Shown one piece after another: positions 49,345 to 57,300 of a DNA stretch of 64,000 nt (position 1 is the stretch's first letter; every line of letters starts with the position of its first letter). The stretch is from positions 66,816-130,815 of the forward strand of contig DEJS01000006.1 in NCBI GenBank assembly GCA_002353485.1. The letters are read 5' to 3'. The notes under the pieces are model-generated. The model had not been told where the DNA came from. It saw only the letters and a program-made list of their open reading frames with translations, and did not search any database. Source of the stretch: Prevotella sp. UBA2742. Its GTDB lineage: Bacteria > Bacteroidota > Bacteroidia > Bacteroidales > Bacteroidaceae. Position numbers and translations under genes: made by a program.

Positions 49345-50409
49345 TTAGTTCAGTTTATATTGTTTTCTTAGTCGTCGGCTCTGTCGCTGCAGCTTCTTCA
49401 GCTTTGCGGCGGGCTTCCAGTCGCCGAACACCGCCCTCAGCGTGTACCGCCGGGCCTCGTCGGGCTGCATGATGGTCTCGGCCACGTAAGGCTGCGTATG
49501 GTCGCGCAGCGTAAACGTCACCACGTTGCTCTTGGGCGTGATGTCGCGCCCCTCGGCGTCCATCGTCCCGTACTCCTTGAAGTAGTTGCTCGATATTTTC
49601 ATTCCCTCAGGGTCGAAACGCGTGGGCAGCAGCTTCTCGGGCGTCAGCAGCGTCGTATAGAGCCACACACAGCGTGGGTTGGTGTGCCATGCACGTCCGT
49701 AGTGATATACCGACTCGTCATTCTTTATGGTGCAACGGTTGAACACATAGCCCCACGGCGTCTTCGACGTGCGCGGTGCCATGATGATGTTGCGACCGCT
49801 GCCGTCGGGGTGGCGCTTCTCGGTCACTATCAGACAGCGCTCGAACCATACGTCGCCCGCACCGCAGATGAAGTCGATGGTGCCGTGAATCTCCGTGTCC
49901 TGCATATAGTGCTGGCACGTGTCGTTGTCCGAGTAGTACGTGTCCTGAAACGACAGCATCCTGACCCGGTTGCAGATGGTGCGCTGCCCCTTGTCTTGCA
50001 GACACACGGCACGGCCGTCCTCGCCCGCATGGTAGTAGTCCAGGTCGTTCCTCAGCGTCAAGTCCTCAAAGTAGTTCCCCGTGCCCCGGTTCTGCAGAAT
50101 GGCCGTACGGCTGATGCCCTCCGTCTTCTTGTCAGGCGCATTCCTGATGATGGTGCCTTCCATGCTCTGCCCCACCACGGCCACGTTGTGCCCCGACAGG
50201 CGTGTCAGCACCGTCTCACCCAGGTCGTAGTAGCCGTCGGGAATCAGAATGAACAGACGCTCTGCGTCCTTCGCCGCGTTCAGGCGGTTGGCCTCACCGA
50301 TGACGTCCAGCAGGCTCTGTGCATTGCCCTTCTCCACCACCAGCACCCGCTGGCCGGCGGCAGCCAACGCAGTCAGCAGCAAGCATGCTATCAGTGATAA
50401 ATACTTCAT
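49345..50409 (-). CDS. Secreted pectinesterase-like protein (CE8), paralogue
   Basis: 354 residues with a signal peptide (LIACLLLTALAAAGQ). Active-site segments CLQDKGQRTIC, SFQDTYYSDND, GTIDFICGAGDVWFERC and GRAW are conserved. It is very similar to the gene just downstream throughout its length, so the pair arose by tandem duplication. The first gene of the unit; promoter at 50430-50461. Confidence 0.9.
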   Translation of the reverse strand: MKYLSLIACLLLTALAAAGQRVLVVEKGNAQSLLDVIGEANRLNAAKDAERLFILIPDGYYDLGETVLTRLSGHNVAVVGQSMEGTIIRNAPDKKTEGISRTAILQNRGTGNYFEDLTLRNDLDYYHAGEDGRAVCLQDKGQRTICNRVRMLSFQDTYYSDNDTCQHYMQDTEIHGTIDFICGAGDVWFERCLIVTEKRHPDGSGRNIIMAPRTSKTPWGYVFNRCTIKNDESVYHYGRAWHTNPRCVWLYTTLLTPEKLLPTRFDPEGMKISSNYFKEYGTMDAEGRDITPKSNVVTFTLRDHTQPYVAETIMQPDEARRYTLRAVFGDWKPAAKLKKLQRQSRRLRKQYKLN

Positions 50410-50429
50410 TAGAGGTTAGTTTACGTCTG

Positions 50430-50461
50430 CAAAGATACTAATTAGTAAGTGAAAAACCAAA
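50430..50461 (-). promoter_or_regulatory. Promoter of the CE8 pair with a palindrome in the spacer
   Basis: Minus-strand TTTG (50458-50461), 20-nt spacer, TATCTTTG (50430-50437). The spacer begins with the 10-bp palindrome ACTAATTAGT (50437-50446), a possible operator. Confidence 0.68.
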
Positions 50462-50511
50462 TTAAACCCAAATTTTTCCCCGAAAAGTGCACGTAATTCA
50501 AAAAATTGCCG

Positions 50512-50519
50512 TACCTTTG
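50512..50519 (+). promoter_or_regulatory. -7 element upstream of tRNA-Pro
   Basis: TACCTTTG, 20 nt before the tRNA 5' end; the -33 region is not a clear match. Confidence 0.5.
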
Positions 50520-50539
50520 CAGCGCTTTTCACAAGCAAT

Positions 50540-50612
50540 CGGGATGTAGCGCAGTTGGTAGCGCACTACGTTCGGGACGTAGGGGTCGGGCGTTCGAGTC
50601 GCCTCATCCCGA
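50540..50612 (+). tRNA. tRNA-Pro (anticodon CGG)
   Basis: Cloverleaf: acceptor CGGGATG/CATCCCG, D-arm GCGCAGTTGGTAGCGC, anticodon stem CTACG/CGTAG with loop TTCGGGA (anticodon CGG, G37), T-arm GGGCG TTCGAGT CGCCT, discriminator A. CCA is not encoded, unlike the tRNA-Glu in this window. Confidence 0.95.
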
Positions 50613-50613
50613 C

Positions 50614-50649
50614 AAAGACAGCCAAGCGACAGCGTTTGGCTGTCTTTTT
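50614..50649 (+). terminator. Intrinsic terminator of tRNA-Pro
   Basis: A 12-bp stem (AAAGACAGCCAA 50614-50625 with TTGGCTGTCTTT 50636-50647) followed by further Ts. Confidence 0.85.
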
Positions 50650-50713
50650 GTAACCCGGACTTTACAAAGCGCCCCCTGCCACATATTAATATTCATTAAA
50701 TATCCGGTTCCGG

Positions 50714-50744
50714 TTTGTCGTTTGGGAATATTTTCGTATCTTTG
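50714..50744 (+). promoter_or_regulatory. Promoter of mdh
   Basis: TTTG (50714-50717), 19-nt spacer, TATCTTTG (50737-50744), giving a leader of about 40 nt. Confidence 0.74.
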
Positions 50745-50789
50745 CATCCAATTGAAACAAAGAAAACGATTAAAACAAACAAAACGATT

Positions 50790-51782
50790 ATGGCATTTTT
50801 AACTAACGACAAACTGACCATCGTCGGCGCAGCTGGCATGATTGGTTCAAACATGGCACAGACCGCTCTTATGATGGGTCTGACAAGTGAAATCTGTCTC
50901 TATGATGTCTTCTCACCCGAGGGCGTGGCCGAAGAGATGCGCCAGAGCGGCTTCGACGACGTCAACATCGTCGCCACCACCAATGCCGAGGAGGCCTTCC
51001 GCGGCGCCAAGTACATCATCTCCTCAGGCGGTGCACCCCGTAAGGCCGGAATGACCCGCGAGGACCTGCTGGCCGGCAACTGCAAGATAGCCGAAGAGCT
51101 GGGCCAGAACATCAAGAAATACTGCCCCGACGTCAAGCATGTCGTCATCATCTTCAACCCCGCCGACCTCACCGGTCTCGTCACACTGCTCTACTCGGGA
51201 CTGAAACCCGGACAGGTGACCACGCTGGCCGGACTCGACACCACCCGTCTGCAGTCGGCACTGGCCAAGAAGTTCGGTGTGAAGCAGTGCGAAATTACCG
51301 GTTGCGCCACCTACGGCGGACACGGCGAGCAGATGGCCGTCTTCGGCAGCCACGTCGAGATTAAGGGTCGCAAGCTGACCGACATCATCGGCACACCCGA
51401 GTTCTCCGTCGAAGAGTGGGAGCAGATGAAGGTCGACGTCACCAAGGGCGGTGCCAAGATCATCGAGCTCCGCGGACGCTCCAGCTTCCAGAGCCCCTCG
51501 TACCTCTCCGTCGAGATGATACGTGCAGCCATGGGCGGCGAGCCCTTCCGCTTCCCCGTAGGAACCTACGTCAAGACCGACAAGTACGACCACATCATGA
51601 TGGCCATGAAGACTACCATGACCAGCGAGGGCGCCAAGTTCGAAGTACCCCAGGGCACGGCCGAGGAGAACGCCAAGCTCGACCAGAGCTACGAGCACCT
51701 CTGCAAGATGCGCGACGAACTCGTCACCCTCAATATCGTGCCCCCCATCTCGGAGTGGAGCAAGATCAACCCCAACCTCTAA
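50790..51782 (+). CDS. mdh: Malate dehydrogenase
   Basis: NAD-dependent malate/oxaloacetate interconversion, central to the reductive branch that makes succinate in Bacteroidales. 330 residues from ATG 50790 (MAFLTNDKLTIVGAAGMIGSN); an upstream in-frame ATG at 50715 overlaps the promoter. The Rossmann glycine motif is at the N-terminus, NPADLTGLVT and GLDTTRLQSALA follow, and the catalytic His is in TYGGHGEQM. Single gene with promoter and terminator. Confidence 0.93.
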   Translation: MAFLTNDKLTIVGAAGMIGSNMAQTALMMGLTSEICLYDVFSPEGVAEEMRQSGFDDVNIVATTNAEEAFRGAKYIISSGGAPRKAGMTREDLLAGNCKIAEELGQNIKKYCPDVKHVVIIFNPADLTGLVTLLYSGLKPGQVTTLAGLDTTRLQSALAKKFGVKQCEITGCATYGGHGEQMAVFGSHVEIKGRKLTDIIGTPEFSVEEWEQMKVDVTKGGAKIIELRGRSSFQSPSYLSVEMIRAAMGGEPFRFPVGTYVKTDKYDHIMMAMKTTMTSEGAKFEVPQGTAEENAKLDQSYEHLCKMRDELVTLNIVPPISEWSKINPNL

Positions 51783-51830
51783 TCAGGCCAAGGTCAATAC
51801 AGAACAAGAACTCCGGTTCGCTATAACAAT

Positions 51831-51874
51831 CGGGGCGTTCGCTGAAAGATTTTGCGAACGCCCCGCTTTCTTTG
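51831..51874 (+). terminator. Intrinsic terminator of mdh
   Basis: A perfect 12-bp stem (CGGGGCGTTCGC 51831-51842 with GCGAACGCCCCG 51854-51865), then CTTTCTTTG. Confidence 0.85.
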
Positions 51875-51882
51875 TACCTTTG
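51851..51882 (+). promoter_or_regulatory. Orphan promoter downstream of mdh
   Basis: TTTG (51851-51854), 20-nt spacer, TACCTTTG (51875-51882): a full consensus match partly overlapping the mdh terminator. No protein-coding gene follows on this strand. Confidence 0.65.
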
Positions 51883-51887
51883 CACCA

Positions 51888-51997
51888 GCAAAACTCAAAA
51901 GATTCATACGTTTTTAAGTTAGTAACAGATTAGGTTTGTAGTTTTTTCATAGTAAACACTTAGCCCGCCCCCACATGCGAATGCAGGGGCGGGCTGA
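51888..51997 (+). ncRNA. Candidate small RNA
   Basis: About 110 nt transcribed from the orphan promoter at 51851-51882. No ATG occurs until the 3' hairpin. It ends in a 10-bp GC-rich stem (AGCCCGCCCC 51962-51971 with GGGGCGGGCT 51986-51995). The same hairpin probably also terminates the minus-strand gene at 52036. No known RNA family was recognised. Confidence 0.4.
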
Positions 51998-52035
51998 CAC
52001 TTTCTGGCCGTCAGACTGCCGTCCGTCACGGCCCT

Positions 52036-52749
52036 TCACTCCGTCAGGCCGCCGTAGCTCTCGGCCGACGCCCTCAGAGCCTCCTCCGTCGTAAACCGTT
52101 CATAAAGCCGGCAGCGCGTCACAAGGCCTTGCGACGAGCACCGTCCGCCCTTCACCATCACCAGGGCCCAGCCCCTCATGTCGTCGGCAAAAGCCTCGTC
52201 CTTCAACACGTAGCGGCCCTCCACCAGCGACAGCTCCAGCCACGACACCCGCCGCTTGCTGAACCACACCCTGGGCGCAGGACCCTCGTCGCGCTGCTCG
52301 CCACAGTACAGCCACAGCTCTGCCTCCGTGTCCGCCTCCCCAGCCCTCATGCTCGTCACCAGCGCCGCCTCGCCGTCCACCACGGCCAGCTCCTGGCCGA
52401 TGGACGGCAGCACGCCGTCGCTCACCGGCAGACCCGGCATCAGAAAACTCGCCTGCTCCATCAGCGGCCTTACCACATACACCACGGGCAGCCTGTTGGC
52501 CAGCGACATAAAGTTCGTATATGCCGTCGCCCTTTGGGTAAACGTGGGCTCGCATTGCCTCAGCGTGGTCCACAGCGCCAGCGTATGCCGCATGCGCTGC
52601 CGCTGTCTGAACTGGGCCAGCGTATTGCTGCGCCGCTCGGCAGACTGCGACACTCGCGTCACCACCTTGCCCTGTCGCATATACGTCGTCAACCCGGCCG
52701 AACGCAGGCTGCCTATCATCACCAGCCCCTTTGTCTTACTGTACTTCAT
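52036..52749 (-). CDS. Hypothetical protein, DUF6266-like
   Basis: 237 residues, no signal peptide. The N-terminal half (KGLVMIGSLRSAGLTTYMRQGK, then TLAQFRQRQRMRHTLALW) resembles the beginning of DUF6266 proteins, which carry a Gly/Val-rich start and an R-Q-R-x-R region; the rest is beta-rich. No function is known. Transcription probably starts at 52965-52972, leaving a leader of about 210 nt filled with 11-bp repeats. Confidence 0.6.
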   Translation of the reverse strand: MKYSKTKGLVMIGSLRSAGLTTYMRQGKVVTRVSQSAERRSNTLAQFRQRQRMRHTLALWTTLRQCEPTFTQRATAYTNFMSLANRLPVVYVVRPLMEQASFLMPGLPVSDGVLPSIGQELAVVDGEAALVTSMRAGEADTEAELWLYCGEQRDEGPAPRVWFSKRRVSWLELSLVEGRYVLKDEAFADDMRGWALVMVKGGRCSSQGLVTRCRLYERFTTEEALRASAESYGGLTE

Positions 52750-52777
52750 ATTCTTTTTCCGTTTAAAGTGTTATCAA

Positions 52778-52953
52778 TCCCTTTCTTCCCTCAGTGCAAT
52801 CCCCTTCTTTCCTCAGTGCAATCCCTGTCCTTGTCCTGTCCTTGTCCTGTCCTTGTCCTGTCCTTGTCCTATCGTTCCCCTTTCGTTGTCCCATTGTCTA
52901 TTGGACAACTATTGGACAACTATTGGACAACGATTGGACAACTATTGGACAAC
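52778..52953. repeat. Leader region built of 11- and 22-bp tandem repeats
   Basis: Two 22-bp copies containing TCAGTGCAATCC (52791 and 52813), four 11-bp CTGTCCTTGTC units (52825, 52836, 52847, 52858), and five 11-bp TATTGGACAAC units (52899, 52910, 52921, 52932 starting with G, 52943). The last unit is the reverse complement of the array at 26498-26552. The roughly 290 nt between 52750 and 53041 hold no gene that I can support. Confidence 0.85.
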
Positions 52954-52964
52954 AATACTCGCTG

Positions 52965-53015
52965 CAAAGATAGGAAATATTTCCGAGACACAAAAGAAAA
53001 ACCCCGGAAATCGAC
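52965..53015 (-). repeat. 51-bp direct repeat, copy A, carrying the promoter of the DUF6266-like gene
   Basis: Identical over 51 bp to 54140-54190, with weaker similarity continuing to about 53053. It contains minus-strand TTTG (52991-52994), an 18-nt spacer with the palindrome GGAAATATTTCC (52973-52984), and TATCTTTG (52965-52972). Confidence 0.9.
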
Positions 53016-53041
53016 CTGAAAAAATAATTGGAGTCCTTATC

Positions 53042-53160
53042 TCAGGGTTTTGCCTGACGGATGAAGTCATAGACGAAGTCGAAATCCTCGTCGCAGACAT
53101 AGATGCGGTTCTTGTTCAGCAACTGGTTTACCTCTTTTTGAAACGCTACACGTCCAGCTC
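53042..53160 (-). pseudogene. Coding remnant or frameshifted extension downstream of the DUF3791-like gene
   Basis: In the frame ending at TGA 53042-53044 the minus strand encodes about 38 residues with natural-looking codon use (QKEVNQLLNKNRIYVC, then DEDFDFVYDFIRQAKP). No start codon in this frame is evident, and the preceding gene stops at 53146. It may be a lost C-terminus of that gene after a frameshift or the tail of a fourth gene. Confidence 0.4.
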
Positions 53161-53346
53161 TCGTAGCAAGTCGTTGAGAATGTAGGCATCACTCTGGAGT
53201 TGCAGTCCACTGTCGGGATTGGTGAGAAGAACAAATGTGTGTGAGTTGTACAAAAGGTCGAGGGCGCGGTCGGCATCAATGTCGAGACGGTCGGCAAGCA
53301 GCGCGGCTATGCGTCCGGTCTTTCGCCAAAGTACTTGGTCTCTCAT
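53146..53346 (-). CDS. Small DUF3791-like protein (third gene of cassette)
   Basis: 66 residues, helical: VLWRKTGRIAALLADRLDID and ALDLLYNSHTF, ending DAYILNDLLREL. It resembles small proteins that accompany DUF3990 genes. The start overlaps the DUF3990 stop by 4 nt (ATGA). A possible antitoxin or chaperone for the middle protein; this is inference from context. Confidence 0.7.
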   Translation of the reverse strand: MRDQVLWRKTGRIAALLADRLDIDADRALDLLYNSHTFVLLTNPDSGLQLQSDAYILNDLLRELDV

Positions 53347-53855
53347 AGCTGGCCTCCTTCCTCAGACAACGGTTCTGACGAAATGAAGCATAGGCAGCGG
53401 TCGACGATAGCCTGGTGGCTGATGCACATCTGATGAGTCGGTTTTGCAAAACGTAACTGCCCTATAGCCTGTTCGGCCGTGATACGTCCGGCGTAGTAGT
53501 CCTCGACGGTATCGATGACTTGGTCATTGGCTACACCGCCTTCAATGATGTCATAATCCTTCCAGGGCTCCTCACCGCGACGACTACTAACGATGAAATC
53601 GAGCCATTCTTGGTCGTAATGCTCCAGACGGAGGCAGCGGACACCCGTAGGCAGGTTTGCCTTGTCGAACTCATATACTGAAAGAATTGGTGTGTCCACG
53701 GCGCGTATGACGCAGACGCGGCGTGCCCAACGTTCGGCTTGTTCACGCAGACTGGTGACATAGAAGCCTGGCCCGAAGTCAAGTTCCCTACGCCCAACAC
53801 TAGTAAGGGGGTAGGGTACGCTGAGATAAGAGCCGTGATAGAGTGTCTGTTTCAT
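53343..53855 (-). CDS. DUF3990 domain protein (ADP-ribosyltransferase-like)
   Basis: 170 residues. LYHGSYLSVPYP, then RELDFGPGFYVTSLREQAERWA and SVYEFD are the family's hallmark and resemble the His-Tyr part of ADP-ribosyltransferase folds (His7 in YHGS, Tyr in GFYVT). The middle gene of an overlapping trio flanked by DUF3791-like genes. A toxin or modifying enzyme is plausible, but no activity has been shown that I know of. Confidence 0.8.
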   Translation of the reverse strand: MKQTLYHGSYLSVPYPLTSVGRRELDFGPGFYVTSLREQAERWARRVCVIRAVDTPILSVYEFDKANLPTGVRCLRLEHYDQEWLDFIVSSRRGEEPWKDYDIIEGGVANDQVIDTVEDYYAGRITAEQAIGQLRFAKPTHQMCISHQAIVDRCLCFISSEPLSEEGGQL

Positions 53856-54085
53856 AAGCTGCTTCCTTCCTTCTCATCCCAATTCTTCAAAGCTTGTTGC
53901 ACGTTCCACACCACGCCGTCTATACTCTCGGTGTGTAGCGTGTCGTAGCAGTCGAAAAGCAGCCGACGCACCAGACCGTGACGTTTCAGCCGGTTAAAGA
54001 GTTCTGTAGCCGTTATACCCATGCGCTGTGCTGTAGCACCGATGGCCAGCGTTGCAAATTGTGTCTGCGGAATGTTTGTTGTCAT
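53852..54085 (-). CDS. DUF3791 domain protein (first gene of cassette)
   Basis: 77 residues; TATELFNRLKRHGLVRRLLFDCYDTLHTES matches the DUF3791 pattern (x-E-x-F-x-x-L-x-x-x-G, then CYDxLHT). A small acidic/helical protein, coupled by a 4-nt overlap to the DUF3990 gene. Promoter in direct-repeat copy B, about 55 nt upstream. Confidence 0.8.
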   Translation of the reverse strand: MTTNIPQTQFATLAIGATAQRMGITATELFNRLKRHGLVRRLLFDCYDTLHTESIDGVVWNVQQALKNWDEKEGSSL

Positions 54086-54139
54086 ATTGCTCTGCTGTAA
54101 CTAAGAATAAAATACTTGTCCTTTATTGTTTCTTGGCGA

Positions 54140-54190
54140 CAAAGATAGGAAATATTTCCGAGACACAAAAGAAAAACCCCGGAAATCGAC
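54140..54190 (-). repeat. 51-bp direct repeat, copy B, carrying the promoter of the DUF3791/DUF3990 cassette
   Basis: Identical to 52965-53015. Minus-strand TTTG (54166-54169), 18-nt spacer with GGAAATATTTCC (54148-54159) and TATCTTTG (54140-54147). The flanking AAAACCCCG ... CGGGGTTTT arms (about 54173-54181 and 54216-54224) may form a distal hairpin. Confidence 0.9.
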
Positions 54191-54314
54191 AAAAAAACAG
54201 CTGGAGTCCTTTTAACGGGGTTTTCTTATTCAGCATTCCCTTCCCTTCAAGCTGAACATAGACCCTGCCATCGTGCTTGGAGTGTAAAGCCACGCTTCAG
54301 CCCATGACAACACA

Positions 54315-54347
54315 ATGAGGAGCCGGCTTCTTTGGCCGGCTCCTCAT
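54315..54347 (-). terminator. Terminator hairpin after the C10 peptidase gene
   Basis: A perfect 13-bp stem (ATGAGGAGCCGGC 54315-54327 with GCCGGCTCCTCAT 54335-54347), 22 nt beyond the peptidase stop on the minus strand. U-tract weak. Confidence 0.7.
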
Positions 54348-54368
54348 CTTATGTTCACCCCCGAAGGG

Positions 54369-57300
54369 TTAAGGCGTAATCTTCGTGGAGTACTCTAAGG
54401 TTATGTCACCTTCTCTCTCTAATTTGCGCGTGGTGATGTCGGCTGTGGTAATATGTTGAATAGTGTTTGCTTGGAAAGCGTCCATATCCCAATTATCTAC
54501 ACGATCCACGATATCGGCATTTATTTGCCATGTACCGCTTCCTGTGTAGGTTATTTCATACTCTTCGATGGTTTTCTTTCGAGTTATCTTGTACTCACAG
54601 TCTATTTTGTGGCTAATTGTACCACCTAACAAATTATAGAACCAATAATAGCTATTACTTGGGTCTTCAGCTTTGTTCATGATGTTTACAAAGTCTTCGA
54701 TGGTTTTTTCCGTAAACTGGTGAGTAGTCTTGATAGTGAATTTACCACTTGCTTCCAATCCGTTATTCTCAAACTTGCCTACAATGTCATCACCGATAGT
54801 GAAAATACCGGAATTCTCTTGCACGGTTATAAAGTTGTGACGTTGGAAGAATTTCTCTAACTCAGTCTGGAAACGGGCCTTGCGATTCATTCCTCCGTCC
54901 ATTTCAATAAATGCACCTGGCGTGGATAAACGCATGTATTTTCCATCGAATGGGTGTGTACCATAACAATCATATTCTGTTTCAATTTGATAGGGAACGT
55001 AGCTCAGCTTGAGATTCTTCAACTTCGGTGCTTCCACCTCTACGCCACCACTGGCAAGGTCAATGGTAACAAACAATTTACTTCCTACTGCAGTTATTTT
55101 GAAGTCGAAGGCTTTCTGGTCGGCTTCCTCTAAATCTGCCAGTGTGATGTGAGGCCGTAAATTGTAGTGCAGCAGTGAATATACAGTGCACCCCATAGAA
55201 GCTGTTCCTTCATCGCTAATGACATACTTAGAGTATTTCATATCCTCAGGAGCATCAGTAAATCGCACAGTCCACCCAGCGTACTTGGAGATATTTCCCT
55301 CCTTGCACGACGAGTCGATAATCTTGATATATACACGAGTGTTTGCTTGGTCTGCCACGTCTTTCAAAGACTTATAGTAGCGGTTGAATGCTACCGTCTT
55401 TAAGTTTTCTCTGATAGCTTCGAAAACTGACACCAGTTCACCATTCATCAGTTCGGCAAAATATTCATCCTCTAACTGCTTTTGGAGACTGGGTTGAACA
55501 TCTGGCACACTAGAAAAGAGTGTCCAGAAATTTGTTTTATGACAACATTCAGACCAGGCTAGATTAAATTCATTATCCCAGATTCTGCTTAAGTATAAAC
55601 GTACAGATTGTTCGATATAGGCATCGAGGCGATTTTTTGTCATGTTGCCCTTGGCAAAAGCAGGTAAGAAATATTCGTACCAATCAGCAGGAGACCGATA
55701 GCAACTCTTCACGTCATCATCCTTTTTCCCTTTGCTGCTATAGAAATAATGATAGGCATCTCTGGCCATGTCGTGGGTGCGTTCCTGAGCCTTGGTACCA
55801 AACTTTTGGAGTGCTACACCGATGAAAGCCACAGTGGCCATGGAGGCCGACATAATGGGAGTTCCTATTTGAGTGGCGAGTGAGCCGGAGACATAGCTTA
55901 GAATGGTGCTCAATGTACCGGCTGCTACTCCCGTATTATCGTCTTTGATATAGGCAGTGGCTACATCGAGGATGTTCAATGCCATATTGAAATAGCCGAT
56001 ATTCTGCACAATGTCGTTTATTACGGTCGGACGGAAATAGAGCGGGTCGCCGACAGCATTGACCATGCCCCAGAGGCCATCAAGACCTATGCTCTGCCAA
56101 ATACCTATGTCGTTTTTCACGTCCATAGCCATTTTTACGTTTGGATCGTCGCTTGACACCAATGCCAGCAGCTTTTGGGCTGCCTCGTCAAGGGTCTTGT
56201 TCAAGTCTATCTTTTGCCCATAATAGAAATTCAGAGTTTCCAATAGACCTCCTTCTCCAAGTAGGAAGAAGATGCCGTAGTCAGACAGATGGTTGGTGGT
56301 AATGGTGATGCTACCGGTCTGTTCGTCATAAGTGAAGAAAACTGGTTCCCACTCGCCCGCCTCTTTATTGTAATAGGCTGCATATACCTTTTCGTTTTCA
56401 GCCAGGGTCACTGGGATGGTAATTTTGGCAGTGCCATTAAGCTCATGGCGCCCGTCAGACATACTTAGGTCGATGGAGAATCCATGTGTTATTCCCTCCA
56501 TGACATTAGGTTTCAACACCGAGTTGCGAACGCAGAGCTGCACGTCGCTGTCTATCACTGTTGGGTCGAACCGTACTTTGCACTTTTGAGCTTCAACAGT
56601 GAGGTTGTTTTCATCCAAATCGAATATCTCAGCATTCTCATAAACAAAGCCTGGTGCCCATTCAATGCTGTCAACGGCAGCTACCGAGGTGACGAGGTCT
56701 TCTTTGCCGCTGCGCCTGATGATCACCTGCTTGCCATCCTCGCTCACCTCTATGCTCTTAATCTCGTTCACAGGGATGTTCACACGTTGGCTACCATTCT
56801 CATCGGCTGCGCTGACCACCATGTTATATTGCAATCCCTGTGGAGGCATAGGCATATACTCTTCCTCTGCAAAGATTCTGTTGAATCTGCGCCAGCCGGG
56901 GGCATTACGGTAGAGTTCTTCAGTACCTACAGGTACATACAGTGCTGGGTCGTTCTCGAATATTTGGTCGTTGAATGTATCGTCGCTGATCTTGGGAGGC
57001 ACAACAGCTAAGCAATATAGCAAGTTGGGGGATAAGGATGTAAGGTCTTGGAATGCTCCGTCCATTTCGAGAATGTGACCTGGTATATCGGGGGCATCTT
57101 TAGTGCGAATACTTCTGGGCTCTAGTTTCACAACTGTCTCAGGAATCTCTGAGAGGAAGCGCCTACGGTTGACTGTCATTAGCACGCTCGTACCGTTGCT
57201 GTTGCAGAGATATTCCTGGGTGTATGGAGAACAGAGGAAATAGGGATTGTTTTCCACCTTGAAGAACGACAGAATTGCTCCCCTGAAAGCATCAGGCTCG

